Positions 1 to 7,572 of a DNA stretch of 64,000 nt are shown one piece after another. Origin of the DNA: an uncultured Clostridia bacterium. Lineage in GTDB: Bacteria > Bacillota > Clostridia > Lachnospirales > CAG-274. Below the pieces are notes generated by a model. That model saw nothing but the letters and a program-made list of their open reading frames with translations. It was not told the origin of the DNA and ran no database searches. The translations under genes and the position numbers were made by a program. The DNA is taken from NCBI GenBank assembly GCA_947591605.1, contig CANQDF010000006.1:1-64000 (forward strand), read 5' to 3'. Position 1 is the first letter of the stretch. Each line of letters starts with the position of its first letter.

Positions 1-33
1 CTGTTGTTTTGAATGGGATTTTGTTAAAAATAG

Positions 34-66
34 CCCCTGTTCCTAAAATTGGAATAGGGGTTGTTT
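34..66 (+). terminator. Hairpin terminator of an upstream gene
   Basis: The arms CCCCTGTTCC and GGAATAGGGG enclose a TAAAATT loop and are followed by TTGTTT. This looks like a Rho-independent terminator for a gene lying left of the window. Confidence 0.6.
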
Positions 67-102
67 GACAGTCTGAGGCGGTGCTTTGCTCCGCCTTTTT
101 TA
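65..102 (+). terminator. TTGACAGTCTG motif plus GC hairpin terminator
   Basis: TTGACAGTCTG (65-75) is followed at once by a hairpin with arms AGGCGG and CCGCCT and a T-run. The same 11-mer followed by a hairpin recurs at 15736 and, with one change, at 60430, so this may be the right end of another copy of the 15.4 kb repeat. Confidence 0.6.
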
Positions 103-222
103 GGTGTATTTTATGATTGTAATAGTCCTCTTTAATATGGTATAATTATTATATAAGCTGTAACCTGCGGTGCGTGTAAAAGGCGGCAATATATCTAAAA
201 ATTATCAGAGGGAGGCGGCACT

Positions 223-1092
223 ATGGAGGATATGAATATACAATGGTATCCCGGGCATATGACAAAAACCAGGCGGATGATGGAGGAGAACATAAAGCTT
301 ACGGACATAGTTATAGAGCTTTTGGACGCAAGGATACCCTACAGCAGTAAAAATCCCGATATAGATAAACTGGCAAGGGACAAAAAACGTATCGTGATAC
401 TTAACAAGGCCGATCTTGCCGACGAAAAAAAGACCGCTGTATGGAGCGGATATTTTGAGGAGAAGGGCTTTAAGGTAATAAGGGTAAACTCAATTACAGG
501 CAGCGGCATAAAGGATATAAGCACGGCGGCGTCCGAGCTTATGGCCGAAAAGCTTGAAAGGCTGCGCCTGAGGGGCAGGATATTTACACCCACAAGAGCC
601 ATGATAGCAGGTATACCCAACGTAGGCAAATCCACGCTTATAAACAAGCTTGTAGGCAGAAATATGGCAAAGACGGGCGACAAACCCGGTATAACAAGGA
701 GCAAGCAGTGGGTAAAGATAAGGCGTGATCTGGAGCTTATGGACACGCCGGGCATACTCTGGCCAAAGTTTGAGGATAAAACGGTGGGTATGCGCCTTGC
801 TTTTACGGGCGCCGTAAACGATGATATAATCAACCTTGAGGAGCTGTCCGCAAACCTTATAGAGTGCCTTGACAGCCTGTATCCGGGTGCGGTGGCGCAG
901 CGCTACGGCATTGAATACGGCAGCGATGAGGGCGGCTTTGCCGTGCTTGAAAAAATAGGTGCGGCAAGAGGCTTTAAGGTGAAGGGCGGCAATGTGGATA
1001 CAAAGCGTGCCGCATCCACCCTGCTGGACGAATTTCGTGCGGCAAAGCTGGGCAGGATGACTCTGGAGCTGCCCGAGGATATAAAAAGCTGA
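223..1092 (+). CDS. rbgA: Ribosome biogenesis GTPase RbgA/YlqF
   Basis: This is a circularly permuted GTPase that assists late maturation of the 50S subunit in the cytoplasm. The permuted motif order is visible: G4 NKAD at residues 61-64, then G1 GIPNVGKST at 130-138, the GIT of G2 at 156-158 and G3 DTPG at 174-177. The N-terminal QWYPGHMTK is typical of the family, as is the 289-residue length. The ATG at 223 follows GAGGGAGG at 208-215; an in-frame ATG nine bases downstream would sit too close to any ribosome site. It appears monocistronic, with two terminator hairpins upstream. Confidence 0.95.
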   Translation: MEDMNIQWYPGHMTKTRRMMEENIKLTDIVIELLDARIPYSSKNPDIDKLARDKKRIVILNKADLADEKKTAVWSGYFEEKGFKVIRVNSITGSGIKDISTAASELMAEKLERLRLRGRIFTPTRAMIAGIPNVGKSTLINKLVGRNMAKTGDKPGITRSKQWVKIRRDLELMDTPGILWPKFEDKTVGMRLAFTGAVNDDIINLEELSANLIECLDSLYPGAVAQRYGIEYGSDEGGFAVLEKIGAARGFKVKGGNVDTKRAASTLLDEFRAAKLGRMTLELPEDIKS

Positions 1093-1299
1093 ATTTAAAA
1101 AACTTTTTTGTATATTACCTCTGCTTTGGGCAAATAATATTATTGCAGTAAGTCAGCTGCATATCCGGCGGCATGGAGTGAAACACTCTTAAAGGTTTTA
1201 AGCTGTAAAAAATAAGTATAAACTGTGTGTTTGTGATTTATTTTTTATTTCGATCAAACCGATAACGCTGCCGACAGCTTTTTAAGGAGGTACTTTCTG

Positions 1300-1461
1300 A
1301 TGGAGAGTAACAAAAAGAGTGACAACAACAGGTCTAACAAGTCCGGCAAGTCGGAACAGTCACGTTCAAGCAGGGTAGAGTTTGCAAATGAGCTCAGCTC
1401 CGATATGGACAAGAAGAGTGACAAAAACAGCTCCGAAAAGGCAAACAAGGATTGCAGATAA
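1300..1461 (+). CDS. Small Ser/Lys/Asn-rich protein, 53 aa (possibly spore-related)
   Basis: This short frame starts at ATG 1300 after a perfect AAGGAGG at 1284-1290 and ends in TAA. The product is very hydrophilic, rich in Ser, Lys, Asn and Asp, with no hydrophobic segment. A single less polar stretch, VEFANELSSD near residues 27-36, resembles the EFASE-type GPR protease site of gamma-type small acid-soluble spore proteins, but the match is short and the assignment is only a guess. A strong bidirectional hairpin follows the gene. The good ribosome site and terminator support real expression. Confidence 0.6.
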   Translation: MESNKKSDNNRSNKSGKSEQSRSSRVEFANELSSDMDKKSDKNSSEKANKDCR

Positions 1462-1527
1462 TTTCTGCACAGGGAGGGATCGCTTAGGGCGGTCCCTTCG
1501 GCGTTTATGTCACTGTAAACAAGGATA

Positions 1528-1566
1528 AAAACAAGCTCTGCCGCTTAAAAGCAGAGAGCTTGTTTT
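1528..1566. terminator. Bidirectional hairpin between convergent genes
   Basis: Twelve-base arms (AAAACAAGCTCT and its exact complement) carry A and T runs on their outer sides, so the hairpin can terminate the small gene on the left and the zinc-ribbon gene on the right. Confidence 0.75.
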
Positions 1567-1583
1567 GGGATAAATGCTATAGG

Positions 1584-1799
1584 TTATTCCTTTGCCGTGA
1601 TACGGTATCCGCAATGGGGGCAGGCATAGGTAATTGACTTGTTTTTTTTGCCGCCTACGCCGGCAATGGCTCCCGCAGGTCCGAGGAGTGCCGCACCCAA
1701 GGCGCCCTTTGCAATGCTGTAGCCCTTATCCTCCGTTTCCTCCACCTTGTTCCAAAACCAAACAGGCTCTAAACAGCCGGGACATTTATTAGGTAACAT
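1584..1799 (-). CDS. Small zinc-ribbon protein, 71 aa
   Basis: Two CxxC knuckles, CPGC at residues 6-9 and CPHC near 60-63, flank a glycine/alanine-rich stretch (about residues 30-50, ALGAALLGPAGAIAG), giving a split zinc ribbon around a flexible or weakly hydrophobic insert. A GGAGGT ribosome site sits at 1805-1811. Comparable small zinc-ribbon proteins are common in Clostridia and have no known role. It is convergent with the 53-residue gene and may share transcription with the membrane protein at 1956-2273. Confidence 0.7.
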   Translation of the reverse strand: MLPNKCPGCLEPVWFWNKVEETEDKGYSIAKGALGAALLGPAGAIAGVGGKKNKSITYACPHCGYRITAKE

Positions 1800-1955
1800 A
1801 ATAATACCTCCTTATATAATTATTTTAGGCGTAATGCCGATTTATTTAGACATTAGGTCAATAATATCAGTACTCTGTATATGCCTCTAATAATTTTATA
1901 TCATTTAAGTATACTTGAAGTTGAAATAGATATTATTTGGCAGTTTAAAACATGT

Positions 1956-2273
1956 TTATTTATCATACATTGAGTCAAGTACATCAGCCATTGCTTTTCC
2001 GCCTCCTCCTTCGCCATAGTTCCTTTCATACCATTCTTTTTCTTTATCTGATAACTGGTTCCACTCTGATTTAGTTTTATTGGATTCGGATCTAGGCTTA
2101 TCACTGCTAGGCGAAATCATAATTCCTAACATCATACATATAAAAGAAATAAAAAAGAAAAATATAGGAACCGAATATGGCAGCGGATGATCCACATCAG
2201 CATTCCTTCCGGCTATGCATATACACCCGATAATGAGAAAAATAGAGAAAAGAATATGTAAAAGCGTTACCAT
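1956..2273 (-). CDS. Two-TM small membrane protein, 105 aa
   Basis: I do not recognise the family. Hydrophobic segments lie near residues 3-22 and 34-54, followed by a polar tail with a charged helix (LSDKEKEWYERN), a GEGGGG turn and a short acidic end, so it is probably a double-spanning membrane protein with a cytoplasmic tail. The ribosome site AAGGAGGGG (2281-2289) supports the ATG at 2273. Base composition is more AT-rich than in the neighbouring housekeeping genes, which is compatible with accessory origin. Confidence 0.65.
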   Translation of the reverse strand: MVTLLHILFSIFLIIGCICIAGRNADVDHPLPYSVPIFFFFISFICMMLGIMISPSSDKPRSESNKTKSEWNQLSDKEKEWYERNYGEGGGGKAMADVLDSMYDK

Positions 2274-2549
2274 TAATTTTCCCCTCCTTATAAGGATAGT
2301 TAATTTTTTATTTATAATTATTTAACTTTGCAAATTTTGCATTTTTAGGTATCTGCTATGGAAATCCTTTAGTATCTTGTTCTGCACCTTTGATCTTTTT
2401 TGCTTACACCACCTTGTAAAAGTGGATGCTTAATATCCTAATTTTTCATAGACCTCCTTTGTACCCATATATTATCCATCCTGCATTCAAGTTAAGGCAA
2501 TAATAATTAAAATTTCGATTAATTGTGACACACCCCCTGTTTTTTCTTG

Positions 2550-2608
2550 GTCAATTATTACTATACCATAGTATTTTTATAAAGTCAATTATTTTTTATA
2601 TCATAGTA
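2550..2608 (+). promoter_or_regulatory. Tandem 34-bp repeat upstream of XRE gene (possible operator)
   Basis: GTCAATTATT recurs at 2550-2559 and 2584-2593, and CATAGTA at 2567-2573 and 2602-2608, giving two similar half-units about 34 bp apart in front of the regulator. This fits an autoregulatory operator; no clear -35/-10 pair stands out. The rest of 2274-2640 is AT-rich and holds nothing else I can name. Confidence 0.4.
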
Positions 2609-2640
2609 AATGAATAATTTACTTAAAGGAAGTGCGTTTT

Positions 2641-2937
2641 ATGCTTAACGAGAGGATAAAAGAGCTTAGGAACAGCCTCAATTTAACACAGGTGGAGCTT
2701 GCAAACGACTTGAATGTCACAAAGCAGTGTGTGTCCAACTGGGAAAACAACAACATACAGCCGTCTGTGGATATGCTTGTTAAAATTGCTCTGTATTTTG
2801 GGGTGAGTGCGGACTATCTGTTGGGACTTGACCAAAAAAGGCTTTTGGATGTATCGGGGCTTACGGATATGCAAATATCCCATATAAGTCAATTGGTCAA
2901 GGATATATCGGTGCTGATGAAAGGCAGCAATACTTAA
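2641..2937 (+). CDS. XRE-family transcriptional regulator, 98 aa
   Basis: The N-terminal helix-turn-helix of the Cro/C1 type spans about residues 3-60 (IKELRNSLNLTQVELAN ... VSNWENN), ending in the SADYLLGL signature of many small Firmicutes repressors, with a short C-terminal helical tail. The ATG at 2641 is preferred over an upstream in-frame GTG at 2632 because AAAGGAAG (2625-2632) is well spaced from it. It stands alone, with a repeated motif just upstream suggesting autoregulation. The target is unknown. Confidence 0.85.
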   Translation: MLNERIKELRNSLNLTQVELANDLNVTKQCVSNWENNNIQPSVDMLVKIALYFGVSADYLLGLDQKRLLDVSGLTDMQISHISQLVKDISVLMKGSNT

Positions 2938-3056
2938 AGCAAGGACAGATTTGTGTTATCGATCGTTTTGTAAATCTGTTGAAAGTAAAAAAGTGCTGTG
3001 ATATAATAATTTTAAACTAAAATAAACCGCAGCCATTTATACAGGAGGTAATTATT

Positions 3057-3593
3057 ATGGAATTAAGCAAGGTTATTGAATCAAGACGCAGCATAAGGGC
3101 TTATAAGGCAGGTGCGGAGGTTGAGAGAGCCGCAGTTGAGGAGATAATAGCCGCAGCTCTGGAGGCGCCCTCGTGGAAGAACTCCGAAACGGGACGATAT
3201 TATATCGCAATTTCGCCCGAAAAGCTCGAAGAGGTGAAAAATGCGCTGCCTGCTTTTAACCAAAACAATGTAAAAAATGCGCCCGTGCTTATAGTTACTG
3301 CTTTTGAGAGGTCTGTTGCGGGCTTTGACGGCAGCGGCAACGCAGTAAACGAGGCAGGCGACAAATGGGGTGCTTACGATCTGGGTCTGCAAAATGAAAA
3401 CCTTTTGTTAAAGGCAAGTGAGCTTGGGTTGGATACGCTTATTATGGGCATAAGGGATACCGAGCTTTTGAGAAAGGCGTTCAATATACCGCCCTCACAG
3501 GAGATAATGTCCGTTATAGCTCTCGGTTATCGTGATAAGGAGCCTGTACGCCCTGTGAGAAAGGGTGTTGACGAGGTGGCTGTATTTGGATAA
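3057..3593 (+). CDS. Nitroreductase-family flavoprotein
   Basis: This 178-residue FMN-dependent oxidoreductase fold begins with the typical IESRRSIRAYK (residues 7-17) for phosphate contacts, followed by APSWKNSE (about 37-44), and contains GAYDLGLQNENLLLKASELGL in the central helix region. Family members reduce nitro compounds, quinones or flavins with NAD(P)H in the cytoplasm; the physiological substrate cannot be inferred. AGGAGG precedes the ATG by a normal spacing. It appears monocistronic and ends in a strong terminator. Confidence 0.9.
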   Translation: MELSKVIESRRSIRAYKAGAEVERAAVEEIIAAALEAPSWKNSETGRYYIAISPEKLEEVKNALPAFNQNNVKNAPVLIVTAFERSVAGFDGSGNAVNEAGDKWGAYDLGLQNENLLLKASELGLDTLIMGIRDTELLRKAFNIPPSQEIMSVIALGYRDKEPVRPVRKGVDEVAVFG

Positions 3594-3634
3594 TTATGCT
3601 TAAAATGCAGCTGCCGCAAACTGTATGATCTTAA

Positions 3635-3680
3635 TAAAAAAACTTGAAGCCTCTTATTATAGATGCTTCAAGTTTTTTTT
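3635..3680. terminator. Rho-independent terminator, bidirectional
   Basis: AACTTGAAGC and GCTTCAAGTT arms flank a 14-base loop, bordered by an A-run on the left and eight T on the right. It serves the nitroreductase gene on the plus strand and probably tRNA-Trp on the minus strand. Confidence 0.85.
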
Positions 3681-3682
3681 AA

Positions 3683-3753
3683 CAGGGGTGGAAGGAATCG
3701 AACCCTCGCTAAAGGTTTTGGAGACCTCTGTCATACCATTTGACCACACCCCT
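3683..3753 (-). tRNA. tRNA-Trp (CCA anticodon)
   Basis: Read on the minus strand, AGGGGTG pairs with CACCCCT as the 7-bp acceptor stem, the anticodon loop is CTCCAAA (anticodon CCA) and the T arm carries GGTTCGATTCC. The discriminator base is G, usual for Trp. The 3' CCA is not encoded. Confidence 0.93.
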
Positions 3754-3940
3754 ATGTATTTTACGCTGTTCACGACAGCTATAATATAATATCACATTAA
3801 ACACGATAAGTCAAGCATTTTGGCGCAAAACCGTTAAAATATTTTGCCGAGGCAAAACACGGCGGCATTAGTTTTGAGAGAACAGACCCGGTGCAAAGCG
3901 CAGACCGAAAATATGACTATATCAATTTTTACGCTGTACT

Positions 3941-5095
3941 TCAGCCTGCTTCCTTAAGTAAATTGCGGTAGTCCTTGAACAAAAGATACAATACCAATGC
4001 GGCAATGCCGGAGAGTATGCTCCAGTTTGGTATACTGTAGCCAAAAAGGAAAGGCGCATAGCTCATTACCGATACATATTCCATAAGAACCAAAAAGCCG
4101 AATTTTTTGGTATCCGCCATAGAAACCAGCAATGTAAATATAACTGCCGGGAAGTAATATCTTTCGTGCATATGGGGCAGGAAAAATGCAACGCCTAATG
4201 CAAACATGGCAGTACCCGTCAAAACCAAACGGTGAGAGCTTAAAATACCGCTTTTTTTGGTAAGCGTATAGTATATGAGCATGATACAAACAGCACCCGT
4301 CATAAGGACGGACGACGAGGATATTTCCGCATTGTTTACACCGCTTACAAACGCCCATACATTTGCGCAGTTGTAGGTCAAGTTGGGATACTGCTGTGAC
4401 TGACCGAAATATATGTTAAGTATACGGGTAAGATTGTCACCCAATAAAATTGCGGGAAACATCATAAGTAAAAAGGTGAGGGGAAATACCCACAGCTTTA
4501 TAAAAGGCACCTCTTTTTTGAGCAGAAGTATAAGCAAAAAAGGTGCAATAAAAATTGCCTGCAGCTTAAGGGAAAAAGCAATGCCGAACATTGCTATTGC
4601 GGCATAATCCTTTTTAGCCAAAACATAATATATGCACATCACAAGAAAGGCGGTATACATACTGTCGCATTGCGCCCAGAATGCACTGTTTAAAATAACC
4701 GTGGGCAAAAACAGCACAAGCGAATATGTGATTGCTGTCTTTGCATAATCCTTTGTAACAAGATAGATTATTTTTGCACAGTATACGGCAAGCAAAAAAT
4801 CAAATATACACGATAATGTTTTTATTGCCGACAAAGGCTCAAAGGGCAGATATGTAAGAAACGCCAAAAGATAAAAATAAGGCGGCGTATAGTTGCCTAT
4901 CGGCTCGGACAAGGCCGCAAAGCCGCCGTTTGATTTGATAGTGTTGTACCATGGCTCAAGAAAATATATATAATCTAAGCTGACAGAGGGGTACAGCTTT
5001 AACCTTGTCACAGCGGCAAGCACACTTATAATTGCCATAAATACAAAAGCAAAAAGCATTTCCCGTGTAATTATTATATCTTTTTTGCCTAACAT
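3941..5095 (-). CDS. Polytopic GT-C-type glycosyltransferase
   Basis: A 384-residue integral membrane protein with about ten hydrophobic segments. An early acidic loop (LDYIYFLEPWY, about residues 40-50) and a late HMHERYYFP motif (about 308-316) resemble polyprenyl-phosphate-sugar-dependent mannosyl/glucosyltransferases of the GT-C fold (GT39/GT87-like). Such enzymes move sugars from lipid carriers to glycans or proteins on the outer face of the membrane. No other glycan genes are adjacent, so acceptor and sugar are unknown. GAGGT precedes the ATG. Confidence 0.75.
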   Translation of the reverse strand: MLGKKDIIITREMLFAFVFMAIISVLAAVTRLKLYPSVSLDYIYFLEPWYNTIKSNGGFAALSEPIGNYTPPYFYLLAFLTYLPFEPLSAIKTLSCIFDFLLAVYCAKIIYLVTKDYAKTAITYSLVLFLPTVILNSAFWAQCDSMYTAFLVMCIYYVLAKKDYAAIAMFGIAFSLKLQAIFIAPFLLILLLKKEVPFIKLWVFPLTFLLMMFPAILLGDNLTRILNIYFGQSQQYPNLTYNCANVWAFVSGVNNAEISSSSVLMTGAVCIMLIYYTLTKKSGILSSHRLVLTGTAMFALGVAFFLPHMHERYYFPAVIFTLLVSMADTKKFGFLVLMEYVSVMSYAPFLFGYSIPNWSILSGIAALVLYLLFKDYRNLLKEAG

Positions 5096-5174
5096 TTTTT
5101 ACCTCTTATGAATATATCGTTTCAAGCAAGTATTGTTACAAAAAAGCAGGAAATATATAATTTCCTGCAAAGAG

Positions 5175-5260
5175 CGGAGATGGTGGGATTCGAACCCACG
5201 AGCCCCGGAGGACTACCTGATTTCGAGTCAGGCTCGTTATGACCACTTCGATACATCTCC
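5175..5260 (-). tRNA. tRNA-Ser (CGA anticodon)
   Basis: On the minus strand the acceptor arm GGAGATG pairs with CATCTCC, the anticodon loop CTCGAAA lies between CCTGA and TCAGG arms, and a long variable arm (class II) precedes GTGGGTTCGAATCCCAC. The anticodon CGA reads UCG serine codons. The discriminator is G and no CCA is encoded. Confidence 0.93.
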
Positions 5261-5317
5261 ATATTATAGCTGTGCTGCACAGCTATTAGTTATTATAAAC
5301 CTTGACCAAAGCAAATG

Positions 5318-6091
5318 TCAAGTGTTTTTGCGATAAATTATATCAAGCCCCTTTAAAACAAGATCCTCTGCGTATATCATATTGCGTTTGCAAAATTTGG
5401 TTATGTATTTGCCGAGTCCGCCCGTCATTACAATTGCAGCTTCTCCCCTGTCAAAGCCAAGCTCCTCCTCTATGCGCTCGATACAGCCGTCAAGCATTGC
5501 TGCTGTGCCCAGTATAATGCCGCTGCGCATACTGTCTACGGTGTTTTTGCCTATTATGTGCTTTGGCTCCTCCATGCTTATTGCAGGCAGCTGGGCGCAT
5601 ACGTTAGAGAGTGCGGTAAGGCTTATATTAAGCCCGGGCATTATCATGCCGCCTATATAGTTTTTGTTTTTGTCTATTACCTCTATCGTGGTAGAGGTGC
5701 CCATATCTATTATTATAATGGGAGGCTTGTAGGCATTAAGGGCGGCAACCGCACCCGTTACTCTGTCGGCGCCGACGGCAGCGGGGTTGTCCATAAGTAT
5801 GTTTATGCCCGTTTTTATACCGGGGCCCACTATTTTGGGCATCCTGCCTGTAAGCATTGCAACAGCCTGTTTTATGGAGTTTAGCGTAGGGGGCACAACA
5901 GAGGCAATTATGCTGCCCTCCAGCCTGCTTTTGTCTATATTGTGCAGCTTTAATATGCTGTTTATCTGTATTGCGTATTCGTCCTCCGTTTTTGTCCTGT
6001 CGGTAACGACACGAGCCATAAATTCTATCCTGCCGTTTTCTATACCGCCTATAACAACATTTGTATTTCCTATATCAACTGCAAGCAGCAT
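5318..6091 (-). CDS. coaX: Type III pantothenate kinase
   Basis: CoaX phosphorylates pantothenate in the first step of coenzyme A synthesis and, unlike type I CoaA, is insensitive to CoA feedback. The ASKHA-fold phosphate motif DIGNTN is at residues 6-11, GADR at 107-110 and DMGTSTT at 129-135; the 257-residue length is normal. It lies 111 bp downstream of an ECF S-component in the same direction, so uptake and phosphorylation of pantothenate are probably linked. A long hairpin in that gap may set their relative expression. Confidence 0.95.
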   Translation of the reverse strand: MLLAVDIGNTNVVIGGIENGRIEFMARVVTDRTKTEDEYAIQINSILKLHNIDKSRLEGSIIASVVPPTLNSIKQAVAMLTGRMPKIVGPGIKTGINILMDNPAAVGADRVTGAVAALNAYKPPIIIIDMGTSTTIEVIDKNKNYIGGMIMPGLNISLTALSNVCAQLPAISMEEPKHIIGKNTVDSMRSGIILGTAAMLDGCIERIEEELGFDRGEAAIVMTGGLGKYITKFCKRNMIYAEDLVLKGLDIIYRKNT

Positions 6092-6130
6092 TGTTAAGAT
6101 CCCCCTTGTAATACATCCCGTTATACGAAA

Positions 6131-6188
6131 CGGTATACGGCGTTTTATCCCGCTTGCCTTAGCAGTGCAGGGATAAGACCGTATACCG
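6131..6188 (-). promoter_or_regulatory. Long intercistronic hairpin between S-component and coaX
   Basis: CGGTATACGG (6131-6140) pairs with CCGTATACCG (6179-6188), and TTATCCC (6145-6151) with GGGATAA (6170-6176), leaving an 18-base loop. No T-run follows on the minus strand, so RNA processing, stabilisation or attenuation is more likely than simple termination. Confidence 0.55.
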
Positions 6189-6202
6189 CAGCATTGTCAT
6201 TT

Positions 6203-6823
6203 TTAACCGTGCTTCCTTTTATAAACCAACAGAGCCTTGCCTATGCCCACTGTCAGTACTCCGGCACAAATTGCCTCGGGTATGCCGTTGCCTACAACTA
6301 TGGCAAGTATGGCAGCCGCAACACCGTTTACCGATATTTTCAGCGCCTCGGCATAAGGCTGAGCAAAAAACAGATACGCACCGCCCATAACCAGTATGGT
6401 GTTTATCATAGAGCCCAGGACGCCCGCAAGTGCAAGCGCAGCCGTTTCGTTATGTATAAGCTTCATAACGGCTTTAAATACCAGATATGCCGTAATGCCT
6501 ATAAGTATGCGGGGCACAAAGCATATCAGCAGGCTGTAACCGTTGCCCAGAGGCTGCAGCGGCGTGAACAAAAAGCTTGTCACGCCTGGTTTGAGAAACG
6601 AGGCGTTTAAAAAGCTTGTCATTGCAAAAATAAAGCCCAATAAGCCGCCTTTCTTCCAGCCAAGCACAATACCGCCTATAATAACGGGTATGTGGATGGT
6701 AGTTGCATTTACCGCACCCAAGGGAATATAGCCTAAAGGCGTGTACGCAAGTACAATGATTATCGCCGTAAAAAGTGCTGCTTCCACCAGGTCAACGGTT
6801 TTTAGTTTTCCGGTTGCTTCCAT
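6203..6823 (-). CDS. ECF transporter S component, probably for pantothenate
   Basis: About six hydrophobic segments in 206 residues, with the opening KTVDLVEAALFTAIIIVLAYTPLG and the loop GAVNATTIHIPVIIGGIVLGWKKGGLLG characteristic of PanT-like S components of energy-coupling-factor transporters. These bind the vitamin and use a shared EcfA-A'-T module, which is not in the window. The next gene is coaX, which supports pantothenate as substrate (inference from context). The start at 6823 is chosen because AAGGAGGA lies at 6833-6840; a longer frame beginning 14 codons upstream lacks a ribosome site. Confidence 0.85.
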   Translation of the reverse strand: MEATGKLKTVDLVEAALFTAIIIVLAYTPLGYIPLGAVNATTIHIPVIIGGIVLGWKKGGLLGFIFAMTSFLNASFLKPGVTSFLFTPLQPLGNGYSLLICFVPRILIGITAYLVFKAVMKLIHNETAALALAGVLGSMINTILVMGGAYLFFAQPYAEALKISVNGVAAAILAIVVGNGIPEAICAGVLTVGIGKALLVYKRKHG

Positions 6824-6872
6824 ATTAAATTTTCCTCCTTGCTGCTGTTCCCAAAAGGGATACAACGCTTTA

Positions 6873-6944
6873 TTAAATACCGATGCCCGTTTTGTACATC
6901 GGTATCACAAAAAATATTATATAATTGTCTATGCCAAAAAGCAA
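6873..6944 (-). promoter_or_regulatory. Promoter and leader hairpin of the pantothenate S-component gene
   Basis: On the minus strand TTGCTT (6944-6939), a 17-base spacer and TATAAT (6921-6916) form a good sigma-A promoter. The leader then folds into ATACCGATG / CATCGGTAT (about 6873-6906) followed by TTTAAT, a possible attenuator. The rest of the divergent gap to spoVS shows no further clear signal. Confidence 0.6.
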
Positions 6945-7169
6945 GCCCCTTTTACACATTTTACAAAATTATCGGGCATAACGGGATATTGTTGATATAT
7001 TGCCTTGTGTATAGTAATGTGTATTTCGGGTGATGAGGACAATGAACCTTACAGCGTTAAGCAGCCGAGGATATGTATATCTCCGATAAATGAGCTTTTA
7101 CAGGTATCGGTATATTTTTTTTGTAAGTGTAAAAACTATCCTCATAAACAACTTTGAGGAGGTCATACA

Positions 7170-7430
7170 ATGGAGGTATTAAAGGTTTCGTCAACATCAC
7201 AGCCAAAGTCGGTAGCAGGTGCCATAGCGGCTATTGTGCGCAGCGATAACGAGGTGGAAATACAGACCATAGGCGCAGGTGCGGTAAATCAGGCGGTAAA
7301 GAGCGTAGCCATAGCAAGGGGTTATGTTGCGCCAAACGGCATAGAGCTTGTATGTGTGCCAGCGTTCTCTCAGCTGGAGGTAGACGGTGAAATAAAAACA
7401 AGCATTAAATTTGCTGTGGGCAGGCGATAA
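7170..7430 (+). CDS. spoVS: Stage V sporulation protein S
   Basis: The 86-residue product matches SpoVS (Alba-like fold) nearly throughout: MEVLKVSSTSQPKSVAGAIA at the start and IGAGAVNQAVKSVAIARG in the centre. SpoVS affects septation and spore coat/cortex development in Bacillus and is a marker of endospore formers. A GAGGAGGT ribosome site precedes the ATG. I looked for a sigma-H promoter upstream and found only a poor partial match. A terminator hairpin follows. Confidence 0.95.
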   Translation: MEVLKVSSTSQPKSVAGAIAAIVRSDNEVEIQTIGAGAVNQAVKSVAIARGYVAPNGIELVCVPAFSQLEVDGEIKTSIKFAVGRR

Positions 7431-7459
7431 AAGCCGCTGCGGCTTATAAATCAAAAAGG

Positions 7460-7515
7460 GGCAAAGACATTGCTGCGTAATTTTTATTACAGAGCAAAGC
7501 CTTTGCCTTGTTTTT
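7460..7515 (+). terminator. Terminator after spoVS
   Basis: GGCAAAG (7460-7466) pairs with CTTTGCC (7501-7507), with an inner GTAAT/ATTAC stem, followed by TTGTTTTTA. Confidence 0.65.
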
Positions 7516-7572
7516 ATATACAGATATGCCTCTCGCAGATAAGCGGAAAGGCTGTTGTGCGGTATTGGGTAT

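Noticed and set aside
2531..2560. Standard promoter for the XRE gene near CCCCTGTTTTTTCTTGG
   Set aside because: No -35/-10 pair with acceptable spacing; only the direct repeats were reported.
7060..7120. Sigma-H promoter upstream of spoVS (GAGGATATG followed by GATAAATGA)
   Set aside because: The -35 part is close but the -10 lacks GAAT, so it does not meet the consensus.
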